A DNA stretch of 64,000 nt from Pontibacillus salipaludis (GTDB lineage Bacteria > Bacillota > Bacilli > Bacillales > BH030062): positions 1-64,000 of the forward strand of contig NZ_BMIN01000009.1 in NCBI RefSeq assembly GCF_014642405.1. Reading direction: 5' to 3'. The first letter of the stretch is position 1. The number at the start of each line of letters is the position of its first letter. The notes beneath the pieces were generated by a model that searched no databases, was not told where the DNA came from, and saw only the letters and a list, made by a program, of their open reading frames with translations. This document shows positions 25,076 to 33,717 of the stretch, one piece after another. The translations under genes and the position numbers were made by a program.

Positions 25076-26704
25076 CTACTCAATGACAAACGGCATCTCT
25101 AGCAAGAATTCAGTTCCGTATCGAGCCAAAAGGGTATATTCACCTTTAGGTGCATCATAACTAGGAGTGCCTTCTTGCATGAAGTTTTTGATACTAAGAT
25201 CGAACGTAGCAAAAGACGTTTTCTTAGCCCCTGCTTTCAATTGAAGCTCGATCCAATCATCTTTTACATATCGAGGAGGGAGATCTCCTTTTCCTTTAAA
25301 ATAAACGGGCTCCCCATCTTGTTGAATAGAGAAATGCAGGTTGGCAGAATGAGAAAGTGTAGAAGATCCGTAATAAACAAATGGCTCCTCAGCTTGATTC
25401 TCGATAGCCCCTGTTACCCGAATTTGATCTCCTTCAGAAAAGGATTTCTTATTCATAGACGCTTCTAGAACGACATTTTCTTTCTCCATAGAGTTCTGGT
25501 AGGGCTCTTCTACTTGAAATGTCATCGAAACCTTACTTTCCATCTCTTTACCACGCGTAGACGCTAAGTCTTTAATGTAAAGGGTGTACGTTTGGCCTGG
25601 CATATAATCTTGTTGAGGTTGAACCGTGATGAATTCTCTATTTACACTAACATCAGCACGAATACCCATACCGTCCTCGCGAACCATATACACATTTCGA
25701 GGATGAACAGTAGAAGGATCAATGGTTGTATTCATTTCGATTTCCCATGTTTTATCAATAGCTACATCACTTTTAGGATTTTCTTCAGTAAAGCCACTTG
25801 GTAAGGTTTCAATTGACCGAAGATTGGAAGAAGCCATATAGCCTCTAAAGTTTACACCCTCTACTTGATAGGTAATAAAGTGATTGTCTTGCGTGCTGTT
25901 TAAAAAGTAAGGGCCACCTGTAATTTCAAGCTCTGTATAGTAGGGAATACGCCTTGATGGGTCATTTGACATCTCCTTTTGATCTCTAAAGTTCCCGTAA
26001 TAAGAATCTCCATCATTTATAGCGTAGACTTTGTCGCCTTCTTGAAACATTTGGGTGGAGTGTGAGTCAGCTTCATCCCAAGTATACGCCATCTCTTTAA
26101 AATGGAGCTTTCCATTATCATCTAATCCAAATATGAATTTGTCAGGGGTATCAGCGATCTGAATCAAGCTTCTTTCTTCAATGATCGAAAAGACTTGCTG
26201 TTGGTAAGTCGGTTTTACACGATCTTCATTGTCTGGATTATTCCGGTTTGCCACCCCGTTATAGGCCATGATTGGGTAGTACCACTGTTCAATAATTTGG
26301 CGGTTATCTGCACCATTAATCTCGGGGAGAATTCCTGCCTTCATATCATCCCATTTACGATTTAAAACCTTCGCTCCAGCCTCAATATTATAGGCTGTAT
26401 CTGTCTTTAACTTTTGTTTATCAAAGTCAAAGTCCGTGTTCGTAATTTGCATCATGCCAATTCCACCATCATCACTAACAAGAGGGTGGCCGTTCTCATC
26501 GAATTGGTTCATTTTGTTTTCAGCCATAGCGATTGCCTTAAGAATCTCAGGGGGAATATCGTACTTTAGTGCAGCATTCGTAAGTAATTCATGCTTCTTC
26601 TCCCATGATAGCTCTTCATATGTCCCTTCTGCTGCATTCACTTGTGTTGTCATCCCAAAAGTGAAAAGTAAAACAGCAAGAAGGAGGCTCTTTAACCATT
26701 TCAT
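25076..26704 (-). CDS. secreted lytic transglycosylase-like protein with Ig-like and BsuPI-like domains, 542 aa
   Basis: Signal peptide (residues 1-25, MKWLKSLLLAVLLFTFGM, cut after VNA). SLT-type goose-lysozyme fold follows (about 35-180): IPPEILKAIAMAENKMNQF carries the catalytic Glu, then GGIGMMQIT and WYYPIMAYNGV. Middle part of unknown fold, then a bacterial Ig-like segment (about 320-400, NTTIDPSTVHPRNVYM), then a C-terminal domain resembling the BsuPI intracellular proteinase inhibitor fold (GDQIRVTGAIENQAEEPFVY). It likely cleaves peptidoglycan or matures a surface structure. ATG 26704 has GAAAGGAG upstream. Confidence 0.75.
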   Translation of the reverse strand: MKWLKSLLLAVLLFTFGMTTQVNAAEGTYEELSWEKKHELLTNAALKYDIPPEILKAIAMAENKMNQFDENGHPLVSDDGGIGMMQITNTDFDFDKQKLKTDTAYNIEAGAKVLNRKWDDMKAGILPEINGADNRQIIEQWYYPIMAYNGVANRNNPDNEDRVKPTYQQQVFSIIEERSLIQIADTPDKFIFGLDDNGKLHFKEMAYTWDEADSHSTQMFQEGDKVYAINDGDSYYGNFRDQKEMSNDPSRRIPYYTELEITGGPYFLNSTQDNHFITYQVEGVNFRGYMASSNLRSIETLPSGFTEENPKSDVAIDKTWEIEMNTTIDPSTVHPRNVYMVREDGMGIRADVSVNREFITVQPQQDYMPGQTYTLYIKDLASTRGKEMESKVSMTFQVEEPYQNSMEKENVVLEASMNKKSFSEGDQIRVTGAIENQAEEPFVYYGSSTLSHSANLHFSIQQDGEPVYFKGKGDLPPRYVKDDWIELQLKAGAKKTSFATFDLSIKNFMQEGTPSYDAPKGEYTLLARYGTEFLLEMPFVIE

Positions 26705-26851
26705 CTTATGTACTCCTTTCCAGTAATTAAGTATTTTCAATATATTTCCTCTATTTAATTATAATTCTAGTAAACTGGGGATTACAAGTAGAAGGGGAAG
26801 AACTGGTTCCATTCTGATAGACTAAATCCTTACATGAACCTACACAAAAAG

Positions 26852-26880
26852 AAAAAGGCACTATGAAAGTGCCTTTTTCT
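26852..26880. terminator. bidirectional intrinsic terminator
   Basis: AAAAAGGCACT pairs with AGTGCCTTTTT around a short loop, just downstream (minus strand) of the VOC gene. Confidence 0.8.
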
Positions 26881-26894
26881 TGTCATGAACGATT

Positions 26895-27290
26895 CTATTT
26901 TGCATTTTCATCTGTTTGATGAATGCCAAAGGTATTTCCTTCTGTATCTTTGTAATACCCTTGCCAAGCCATCCCGGGCAGGGCATGCTTTGGCAGCGCT
27001 ACGACGCCACCATTTTCAAGAATTTTTGCATCAATCGAATCATAATCTCCTACTTCAATGGTACATGCGTAGCCATTTATAGGCTGATTAGGTGCTGGGG
27101 GTGGATCTTGACGTTTCATCAAAGCCCCGTTAATTCCAAGTTTATCAGCGTCGCCGGTAACTGCTCCAAAATAAGGCATCCCCGCGTATTCGCTCCAGTC
27201 TTCAAACGTCCAACCAAAAACTTCACCATAAAAATGTTTAGCACGATCCATGTCATCTACGTGAATTTCGAAATGTATGATTCTACCCAT
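26895..27290 (-). CDS. VOC (glyoxalase/dioxygenase superfamily) protein, 131 aa
   Basis: Two beta-alpha-beta-beta-beta modules: GRIIHFEIHVDDMDRAKHFY at the start and PINGYACTIEVGDYDSIDAK from about residue 69, ending KDTEGNTFGIHQ. These are the hallmarks of vicinal-oxygen-chelate proteins, which bind a metal through a His/Glu set and act on varied small molecules. Ribosome-binding site AGGAGGGAAAT. Single gene. The substrate is unknown; a resistance, isomerase or dioxygenase role is equally possible. Confidence 0.8.
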   Translation of the reverse strand: MGRIIHFEIHVDDMDRAKHFYGEVFGWTFEDWSEYAGMPYFGAVTGDADKLGINGALMKRQDPPPAPNQPINGYACTIEVGDYDSIDAKILENGGVVALPKHALPGMAWQGYYKDTEGNTFGIHQTDENAK

Positions 27291-27486
27291 ATTTCCCTCC
27301 TGAATACCCTATAGTTTGGTGAACAGATCCTTACTATAATTTCTGCAACTTTGTAAGATTTTCCTTCTTCTTAATGAATGAGATGAACAATCATTAGGAG
27401 GTGTTTTGGTAAGACCATGAAATACTTAGGATAGATAGCTTGGTATAGCAGTAGTTTTAAAGTTGTGTTCATGACCGATAAGAATC

Positions 27487-28440
27487 TTAATTTCTCAAAA
27501 TAATGTAAACAAGATAAATGATATACATAGTTAGAAGGATAAAACCTTCTATTTTTCCAATTTTGTAATTAGTCCTAGAGAACAGGAACAACAACAAACT
27601 TAATGCAATCATAATCATTACATCAACGAATATTTTCCCATTCACAGGTAAAGGTGTTATGACAGCTGAAGACCCAAGAACAAATAGGATGTTGAAAATG
27701 TTACTCCCCACGACATTCCCTAATGCAATTCCACTTTCTTTCTTCAATGCTGCAGATATAGAGGTCACCAGTTCAGGAAGAGAAGTACCAATCGCAATGA
27801 TCGTTAAACCGACTAACGTATCACTCATTCCTAGCGTATATGCAATCTCTGTCCCATTGTCTACTACCAGGTCTCCGCCAAAGATAATAGCTCCTAGACC
27901 TAATAGCGTTAAAAGGATGTTTTTCCCCCACTTTATATCTGTTGGGATTGGCTCTTGTGCCGACGTATTTCGACTTTTCATACCTACTTCAATGACATAG
28001 TACATAAATATAGATAGGAATAATAAGAAGATGATTCCGTCACCGCGCGTTAAGAAGTTATCGCTAAACCCTTGTAATCTCGTATCGCTTACGAGCACGA
28101 GTAAAGCCCCACTAGCCAGTAATATAAATGGAATTTCTTTTTTAGTTGTTTCACTCTCTACCATTAATGGATATAGAAAGGCTGCGATTCCTACAACTAA
28201 CGTAACATTAAAGATATTACTCCCTACAACATTCCCAAGTGAGACTTCCGCATTTCCGTGTAATGCGGCAATAATACTAACGGTTGCCTCAGGAGAGCTT
28301 GTGCCAAAAGCTACAATCGTTAACCCGATCAGTATAGGTGGTACACGTAGAAGTCTGGCAATGTTTGAAGAACCATCCACGAATAAGTCGGCTCCTTTAA
28401 TTAATAAACCAAACCCAACAAGCAATAAGACATACGCCAT
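27487..28440 (-). CDS. calcium/sodium antiporter of the CaCA family (YrbG-like), 317 aa
   Basis: About ten membrane segments with the two inverted alpha repeats that form the ion site: GTSSPEATVSIIAAL...SLGNVVGSNIFN (residues about 46-78) and GTSLPELVTSISAAL...ALGNVVGSNIFN (about 216-250). The paired Glu residues in GTSxPE are the cation ligands. It exchanges Ca2+ for Na+ (or K+) across the membrane and fits a salt-tolerant life style. Ribosome-binding site GGAGTTTGAGGG before ATG. It diverges from nhaC with 555 bp between. Confidence 0.9.
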   Translation of the reverse strand: MAYVLLLVGFGLLIKGADLFVDGSSNIARLLRVPPILIGLTIVAFGTSSPEATVSIIAALHGNAEVSLGNVVGSNIFNVTLVVGIAAFLYPLMVESETTKKEIPFILLASGALLVLVSDTRLQGFSDNFLTRGDGIIFLLFLSIFMYYVIEVGMKSRNTSAQEPIPTDIKWGKNILLTLLGLGAIIFGGDLVVDNGTEIAYTLGMSDTLVGLTIIAIGTSLPELVTSISAALKKESGIALGNVVGSNIFNILFVLGSSAVITPLPVNGKIFVDVMIMIALSLLLFLFSRTNYKIGKIEGFILLTMYIIYLVYIILRN

Positions 28441-28995
28441 AGATTTCCCTCAAACTCCTTTTCATTTTTACTTATTTACCAATTTACTCATTTACCCATT
28501 TCCCTCTTTAGCTGTATTTAAAAAGGTTTGTTAGTTCAGCTTTTTGTACAGTGAAAACATAGAAGGGTCCATCATATTTAAAGGGGCAACCTAAATATCG
28601 GATTAATAAGTTGTGATTTTTAATTAACAAATCTTAATCTCGCATATAAAAATCTTTACTGATGATACTTGATTATTATTAAGAATTTAGGATCGATTTT
28701 TTTCGAAAAGGAGTTAGTTCTCTTTTTTAAATTTTACTTTTGTCATCTTTATAACCATACTATTCGGGTGAAATTCCTTTATTCATGGGTGATCAGGTGG
28801 TTCAGTCATAGCTTTTATGGACGTAGAATATGTAGAGTAGACGTTCCATTTATTTGTAATCGTTTTGCCTCAGATCTTACCGTTGACAATTTCTAAATCG
28901 TACATGTAGAATAATAGCTACTACGCTTTACTGGTTAAAAGCATAAAAGCATAAAAGCGCTAAAGTAAAATGGTGATTTGAGAGGATGATAGATT
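28441..28995. other. 555-bp divergent intergenic region between two antiporter genes
   Basis: No convincing gene. A 75-codon frame at 28669 has no ribosome-binding site and unnatural composition. An 8-bp tandem repeat (AAAAGCAT twice plus AAAAGCGC, 28937-28960) lies about 35 bp before nhaC. The long untranslated stretch could hold regulatory RNA, but I cannot identify a known riboswitch by eye. Confidence 0.4.
28937..28960. repeat. 8-bp tandem repeat upstream of nhaC
   Basis: AAAAGCATAAAAGCATAAAA followed by GCGC: three near-identical 8-bp units immediately before the nhaC ribosome-binding region. Could be polymerase slippage or a binding site. Confidence 0.5.
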
Positions 28996-30414
28996 ATGAG
29001 ACGAGAACCCCGTATATGGCAAGCACTGCTTCCATTGATTGCTTTAATCGGAGCAGCCGCTTGTTCGATATTCTTCTGGAAGGTAGGGATGTACATTCCC
29101 TTTATCATCGGAATTGTGACATCAGCCCTTGTTGGGAAACGTCTTGGATATAGATGGAATGAACTGCAACACTTCTTAACAAACGGTGTTTCAAAAGCAT
29201 TACCCGCTATTTTTATATTACTTATTATTGGAACCATTGTGGGGACGTGGATCCTTAGTGGAACCATTCCAACGTTAATTTACTATGGACTTGAACTGAT
29301 CCAACCTAACTTTTTCTTACCAACTGTTGTGATCACATCAGGAATTGTTGCGATTACACTTGGAAGTTCCTTTACGTCTATTGCTACGATAGGCTTGGCC
29401 TTCATGGCGATCGGGACAAGTTTAGGATTTGCACCTGCTCATATTGCAGGCGCCATTATTTCAGGTGCTTTCTTTGGAGACAAGCTTTCACCGTTATCTG
29501 ATACAACGAACATCGCCCCGGCCATGGTTGATGTTAACTTGTTTGATCATGTGAAACACATGATGTGGGATACGATTCCTGCTTTTATTCTGACCGTCAT
29601 TGCTTTTTGGATCCTTGGATTAAATACAACAACTGGTGATTTTAATAAGACTCAAATTGAGACCATTCTAAATGGGTTGGATAACGTATTTGTTATCCAT
29701 CCATTGCTCCTGTTACTACCGGTTATCACGATTATTTTAATGATCCGTCGTATCCCGGCGATCCCTGCTTTAGTAGTTGTCAGTGCCTTGGGGGGACTTG
29801 TTGCGATCATCGTTCAAGGAAACACGGTTTCAGAGGTTATGCAATCCATGACGAGTGGGTTCGTGTCTGAAACTGGAAATGAAACGCTTGATAACCTTCT
29901 TTCTAAGGGAGGAATTGATTCGATGCTCTCTACTGTAGCCCTTGTCACCTTCGCCACTTCTCTTGGAGGGATTATGGAAGGGATACAAGTGTTCGATGTC
30001 TTAATTCATCGACTAATCGAGAAGGTGAAGAGTACAGGTTCTTTAATTTCAACTACTCTACTATCCACTTTCTTTGTAAGTTTCGTTAGTGGAGCAATGT
30101 ATTTAGCGATCATACTTCCATCGAAAGCATTTCTCAGTGTGTACCGAGAAAGAGGGATTTCAGAAACCAATTTATCTCGTAACGTAGAAGCTGCGGGCAC
30201 AGTAGGGGTAACCCTTGTTCCGTGGGGTGTACCGGCTGTTTTTGCAAGTGGTTTAATGGATATTAGCCCTTATTCGTTTATTCCATTCATCTTCTTTGCA
30301 TACTTTGTGCTACTGATTAACGTTATTTATGGATACACTGGTTTTACCATTACGAAAGAAGAACCTGCTTTGCCTTCAGAGAAAGAGAATTTGGAATACC
30401 CTAAAACGGTATAA
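28996..30414 (+). CDS. nhaC: Na+/H+ antiporter NhaC
   Basis: NhaC-family sodium/proton antiporter with about twelve helices. Diagnostic block GAIISGAFFGDKLSPLSDTT followed by NIAPA (residues about 155-180), plus LGSSFTSIATIGLAFMAIG and EAAGTVGVTLVPWGVPAVF. It expels Na+ in exchange for protons, important for pH and salt tolerance. Ribosome-binding site GAGAGGATGATAG. The following PqqB-like gene begins 16 bp after its stop, so the two are probably one transcript. Confidence 0.9.
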   Translation: MRREPRIWQALLPLIALIGAAACSIFFWKVGMYIPFIIGIVTSALVGKRLGYRWNELQHFLTNGVSKALPAIFILLIIGTIVGTWILSGTIPTLIYYGLELIQPNFFLPTVVITSGIVAITLGSSFTSIATIGLAFMAIGTSLGFAPAHIAGAIISGAFFGDKLSPLSDTTNIAPAMVDVNLFDHVKHMMWDTIPAFILTVIAFWILGLNTTTGDFNKTQIETILNGLDNVFVIHPLLLLLPVITIILMIRRIPAIPALVVVSALGGLVAIIVQGNTVSEVMQSMTSGFVSETGNETLDNLLSKGGIDSMLSTVALVTFATSLGGIMEGIQVFDVLIHRLIEKVKSTGSLISTTLLSTFFVSFVSGAMYLAIILPSKAFLSVYRERGISETNLSRNVEAAGTVGVTLVPWGVPAVFASGLMDISPYSFIPFIFFAYFVLLINVIYGYTGFTITKEEPALPSEKENLEYPKTV

Positions 30415-30430
30415 GAGAGGTCGTTACATC

Positions 30431-31285
30431 ATGACAATTGTACAAGTCCTTGGTACAGCTCAGGATGGGGGAGTGCCCCAGCCCGGTTGTTTCTGTACGA
30501 ACTGCCAACAAGCAAAATTATCTCCTAGACGGCGTCGTAATGCAGCTTGCCTCGGTATTGTGGACGAGCAAACAAAGGAATGGACCCTTGTGGATGCCAC
30601 GCCAGATATTAAATTACAGATGGAGCAGTTGGAAACAGCATTACATCCTAAGCCTCAGTCTATCTGGCTTACACATGCTCACATTGGACATTACCCGGGA
30701 CTGATTTTCCTTGGAAAAGAAGCGATGAATACGCACGAATTGCCAGTGTATGCGGGTGCTGAACTAGGGGAGTTTCTTCACCATCACCTACCATGGAGCA
30801 CGCTGGTAGAGAACAAGAACATTTCAATTGAAGCACTACAGCATGGAAAGATCCATTACCAGGGGGATTACTCAATAATCCCTTTACTCGTCCCTCATCG
30901 AACTGAATACTCTGAGACATTTGGATTTGTTATTAAAGGGAGGGAGAGCTCTCTTCTATACATCCCAGACATTGATAGGTGGGAAGATTGGGAGGAAGAC
31001 CTTCTCTCTGTGGCAAAAGAGGTGGATTATTGCTTGCTTGATGCCACTTTTTATTCAGAAGAGGAGGTGAAAGGGCTCGGACGTGAACCGAAATCCATCC
31101 CGCATCCTTTCATGGAAGAGACGATGGGCCGCCTTCAGCCACTAGTAGACAAGAAGGAGCTAACGGTTTATTTTACACATTTAAACCACAGTAATCCTGT
31201 TCTTGATCCTGGTACGGATGCCTGTAAGACGGTTAGTCAAAGAGGGTTTAAGATTGCAGAGGAAGGAATGAGGATTCAATTATAG
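30431..31285 (+). CDS. PqqB-like metallo-beta-lactamase-fold hydrolase, 284 aa
   Basis: Metallo-beta-lactamase fold related to PqqB. The opening VLGTAQDGGVPQPGCFCTNC with its paired cysteines is the PqqB-type N-terminal metal knuckle. THAHIGHYPGL is a variant of the HxHxDH site with isoleucine-glycine in place of the central residues; the usual Asp appears as Gly. LVPHRTEY, LLDATFYSEEE and FTHLNHSNP carry further metal ligands. ATG 30431 is used because GAGAGG precedes it. No PQQ genes are near, so it is not evidence for PQQ synthesis. Sits behind nhaC, 16 bp apart. Confidence 0.8.
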   Translation: MTIVQVLGTAQDGGVPQPGCFCTNCQQAKLSPRRRRNAACLGIVDEQTKEWTLVDATPDIKLQMEQLETALHPKPQSIWLTHAHIGHYPGLIFLGKEAMNTHELPVYAGAELGEFLHHHLPWSTLVENKNISIEALQHGKIHYQGDYSIIPLLVPHRTEYSETFGFVIKGRESSLLYIPDIDRWEDWEEDLLSVAKEVDYCLLDATFYSEEEVKGLGREPKSIPHPFMEETMGRLQPLVDKKELTVYFTHLNHSNPVLDPGTDACKTVSQRGFKIAEEGMRIQL

Positions 31286-31367
31286 GGAGAAGTGAGGTTC
31301 TCACACTTTCTATCATGCTTTTCAAATACCAGATGATCAAAGTGGAATCATAAAAACTAGTTTAGTG

Positions 31368-31400
31368 AAAGAGCTCAGAATGAATTCTGAGCTCTTTTTT
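31368..31400. terminator. strong bidirectional intrinsic terminator
   Basis: AAAGAGCTCAGAA and TTCTGAGCTCTTT form a perfect 13-bp stem with a four-base loop and T-runs, between the PqqB-like gene and the converging ohr gene. Confidence 0.9.
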
Positions 31401-31404
31401 AAAT

Positions 31405-31827
31405 TTATTTAGCTGTCGTATTCAGTGTTACTTCAATGTTGTCACGCGTTGCACGGGAGTAAGGGCAAACTTGATGAGCCTGGTGAGTTAGTTCTTCTGC
31501 TTCTTCTTGGGAAACTCCCTTGACCTCAACATCTAATTGAACAGCTAAACCGAAGCCATCTCCTTCTTTGCCGATACTCACATTCGCAGTAATCGCAGAT
31601 TCAATCGATTTCTTGGCTTTTGAAGCCACAAGTTGAAGAGCGCTATCGAAGCAAGCGGAATAACCAGCTGCAAATAGTTGTTCTGGGTTTGTTGCTCCTT
31701 CTTTTTCTTGTCCGCCAAGTGATTTAGGCATAGATAGCTCGAAATCAATCGTTCCATCACTAGAGGTTACCGTTCCTTTACGTCCACCTTGTGCTGTTGC
31801 CTGTGCTGTGTATAGAGCTTTTTCCAT
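31405..31827 (-). CDS. ohrA: organic hydroperoxide resistance protein (Ohr/OsmC), 140 aa
   Basis: Ohr peroxidase that detoxifies organic hydroperoxides through two reactive cysteines, visible here as Cys59 in GYSACFDSAL and the second in HQVCPYSRATRDNIEV. GGRKGTVTSSDGTIDFELSM and GATNPEQLFAAG are typical of the Ohr subfamily rather than OsmC. The ATG at 31827 has AAGGGAGATGG before it; longer in-frame codons lack one. Divergent from ohrR, the usual arrangement in Bacillus, and likely repressed by it until peroxide oxidises the regulator. Confidence 0.9.
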   Translation of the reverse strand: MEKALYTAQATAQGGRKGTVTSSDGTIDFELSMPKSLGGQEKEGATNPEQLFAAGYSACFDSALQLVASKAKKSIESAITANVSIGKEGDGFGLAVQLDVEVKGVSQEEAEELTHQAHQVCPYSRATRDNIEVTLNTTAK

Positions 31828-31863
31828 GATTCCATCTCCCTTTTCATTTACATTTTGCATGAT

Positions 31864-31906
31864 TTGATTGTGCGCAATTAAATTTACAACAACTTATATG
31901 GGTTGT
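31864..31906. promoter_or_regulatory. candidate OhrR operators between ohrA and ohrR
   Basis: Two dyads in the divergent region: TTGATTG...CAATTAA (31864-31881) and ACAAC...GTTGT (31886-31906). The first resembles the ATTG/CAAT arms of known MarR/OhrR sites. Assignment is inferred from position. Confidence 0.45.
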
Positions 31907-31985
31907 CAAAAATAAAGCGTTCGTTTTGTTTTGTTGTCGGCGAGATGGAGATTCGCTACACTAAGTGGTAGAAGGAGAGATCTGC

Positions 31986-32429
31986 ATGGCTGAAGATCAT
32001 TTAAAATTAGAAAATCAAATCTGTTTCTCGATTTATGCAACAGCTCGAGAAGTAACGAAATTGTATAAACCCCTCTTAGAGGAGCTAAACGTGACGTATC
32101 CCCAATACTTAGCACTTCTTGTGTTGTGGGAAGAAGACTGCATTACAGTAAAAGAAATGGGACATCGTCTTTATTTAGATTCTGGCACGCTTACCCCGAT
32201 GTTGAAGCGAATGGAAACAGCGGGGCTTCTATTCCGTGAGAGATCAAAACACGATGAACGTAGTGTAGTTGTATGCTTAACAGAACAAGGAAAAGAGGCT
32301 GAACAAACGGCTGATTCGATTCCGTATCAATTGCTTGATCAGCTGAATATGGATGCTGAGGAGCTGAAGCAGTTTAAAGCCTCAATGATGAAGGTATTGA
32401 ATAGCGTTCATCAGAAGAATGAGTCATAA
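31986..32429 (+). CDS. ohrR: MarR-family peroxide sensor OhrR, 147 aa
   Basis: MarR-type winged-helix repressor. Cys13 in LKLENQICFSIYATAREV corresponds to the redox-active cysteine near residue 15 of Bacillus OhrR; YPQYLALLVLWE and the recognition region LYLDSGTLTPMLKRMETAGL follow, then the wing RSKHDERSVVVCLT. A single N-terminal cysteine places it with the one-Cys OhrR type. ATG 31986 with AAGGAGAG is preferred over an upstream GTG. It controls the divergent ohr gene and its own expression. Confidence 0.9.
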   Translation: MAEDHLKLENQICFSIYATAREVTKLYKPLLEELNVTYPQYLALLVLWEEDCITVKEMGHRLYLDSGTLTPMLKRMETAGLLFRERSKHDERSVVVCLTEQGKEAEQTADSIPYQLLDQLNMDAEELKQFKASMMKVLNSVHQKNES

Positions 32430-32446
32430 ATGTTTCGGATATCGAA

Positions 32447-32466
32447 GGGACGAGGGACCTGTCCCC
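32447..32466. repeat. GGGACA/TGTCCC palindromic repeat, copy b
   Basis: GGGACGAGGGACCTGTCCCC, located between the ohrR stop codon and its terminator. Confidence 0.65.
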
Positions 32467-32476
32467 ATGGTCCATG

Positions 32477-32509
32477 AAAAGGAGCACCTAATCAGGGTGC
32501 TCCTTTTTC
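32477..32509 (+). terminator. intrinsic terminator of ohrR
   Basis: AAAAGGAGCACC pairs with GGGTGCTCCTTTT across a short loop and continues in a T-run. Confidence 0.85.
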
Positions 32510-32652
32510 TATTTAAACAGATATCGCGGGTGAATGGTCTAAAATAAACCTCTTTTTTGGCGATTATATGAAAGAATATATGTATGCTAACGATCGTTTA
32601 GTTCGTTTAACAGACAGTTCGATGTATTTTTATAATAATTCAAAGGTTGAGG

Positions 32653-32684
32653 TTGACTATGTGGTGCACTACATCCTTTATGAT
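32653..32684 (+). promoter_or_regulatory. MerR-type promoter with palindromic operator in a 20-bp spacer
   Basis: TTGACT (32653-32658) and TATGAT (32679-32684) are separated by 20 bp, longer than the usual 17. The spacer contains ATGTGGTGCACTACAT (32659-32674), an almost perfect inverted repeat. Over-long spacers with a central dyad are the known target architecture of MerR regulators, and the next gene encodes one. Confidence 0.75.
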
Positions 32685-32702
32685 TTTAGTGAGGTGGGAG
32701 AC

Positions 32703-33050
32703 ATGTACAGGGTTGGTGAATTTTGCAGAATGACTGGTTTGAGTAAAGAAACCTTACGTTATTACGCTCAGATCAAGCTCTTAGAACCAGTCTATATTGA
32801 TCCACGGAATAACTACAGATATTATGACAATGGCTCATACTTGGTTGCGAGGTTGTTAGTCTACTTAAGAAAGTTCGATTTCTCTATTCAAGAAATGTTA
32901 ACCGTTGTGAATGATGAATCCTTTGAACACTTAGAAGATTTAATTAAAGAAAAAAGAAGAAACTTATTACAAGAGGTCCACCGCCTGCAAACAACGATTA
33001 AGGAGATGGACGAGTTCTTTGAAATGGAAAAGGGAGATGAAGAGAAATGA
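32703..33050 (+). CDS. MerR-family transcriptional regulator, 115 aa
   Basis: Compact MerR protein. N-terminal winged helix YRVGEFCRMTGLSKETLRYY with the family RYYDNGS wing near residue 38, then a dimerisation coiled coil (about 75-112) and almost no effector domain. There are no metal-binding cysteines beyond Cys8. The frame is open further upstream, but GAGGTGGGAG places the start at 32703, inside which the promoter above makes sense. Overlaps the SRPBCC gene by ATGA, so they are co-translated. The inducer is unknown; the partner protein may bind it. Confidence 0.85.
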   Translation: MYRVGEFCRMTGLSKETLRYYAQIKLLEPVYIDPRNNYRYYDNGSYLVARLLVYLRKFDFSIQEMLTVVNDESFEHLEDLIKEKRRNLLQEVHRLQTTIKEMDEFFEMEKGDEEK

Positions 33051-33511
33051 TTAAGTGGCATGAAGAACGAATCATCCCAGTAAACATTGAAGTGATCTGG
33101 AGGTTGTTCGAAATCGAAAACCTACATCGTATTATGCCGAATGTAATTGAGAACAAAGTGCTAGAAAGAAAAGAAGGGGTAGTTGGTACCACGTATCAAC
33201 AAAAGTATAAAGAAGGAAAGCGTGTTGAAACTTATATTGTCGAAGACTTGGAGTATGAAAACACCCCTCTGGAGAAACATAACAAAATTGGTTTTACATT
33301 AGCGAAAGCATTTGAAATAGAAGCCTCTTTCACATTAATAAAGCAAAGTGAGAATGAAACAAGATTTATTTATAAAGGACAAAACGTAGGGTTGAACTTT
33401 TTAGGAAAAACGCTACTTAAATTAGGCGGGCAAAAAAACAACCAAAAAGTAGTCGTTGATTTCATGGATAGAGTAGAGAAAGAAGCTTTGGTCGAAAATA
33501 AGTCATCATAA
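33047..33511 (+). CDS. SRPBCC-family (START-like) ligand-binding protein, 154 aa
   Basis: Typical polyketide-cyclase/START-like fold: KWHEERIIPVNIEVIWRLFE at the start, strand-rich centre with VVGTTYQQKYKEGKRVETYI, and a long C-terminal helix (GGQKNNQKVVVDFMDRVEKE). Such proteins bind hydrophobic ligands in a deep cavity. Start codon overlaps the MerR stop (ATGA), implying translational coupling and a shared task. Perhaps it binds the molecule to which the MerR protein answers; this is inference. Confidence 0.8.
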   Translation: MIKWHEERIIPVNIEVIWRLFEIENLHRIMPNVIENKVLERKEGVVGTTYQQKYKEGKRVETYIVEDLEYENTPLEKHNKIGFTLAKAFEIEASFTLIKQSENETRFIYKGQNVGLNFLGKTLLKLGGQKNNQKVVVDFMDRVEKEALVENKSS

Positions 33512-33602
33512 TTCCGATATGATGAGATCATTAATAGTATACAAGTTACTTTTGGTGGCGGGGCGATGAATAGATTGTTGCTATACTATTTCGTGACTTA
33601 AA

Positions 33603-33621
33603 GGGACAGTGAACCTGTCCC
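33603..33621. repeat. GGGACA/TGTCCC palindromic repeat, copy c
   Basis: GGGACAGTGAACCTGTCCC, nearly identical to copy a (GGGACAATGAACCTGTCCC), 92 bp after the SRPBCC gene. Confidence 0.75.
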
Positions 33622-33717
33622 TTTGTTTCGTTCGTGATTGTAATATTATGTTAAAATGGGTGTGATAAGAAACTTTTTTGGAGTTATGCCGACTGTTTTT
33701 AAAAGGAGGCTTCATAA

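Noticed and set aside
28669-28896. 75-codon plus-strand frame between the two antiporter genes
   Set aside because: No ribosome-binding site, odd Phe/Arg-rich composition, and no recognisable domain.
30431-31285. Evidence for pyrroloquinoline quinone synthesis
   Set aside because: Only a PqqB-like hydrolase is present; no pqqA, C, D or E is seen, and the metal motif is altered.
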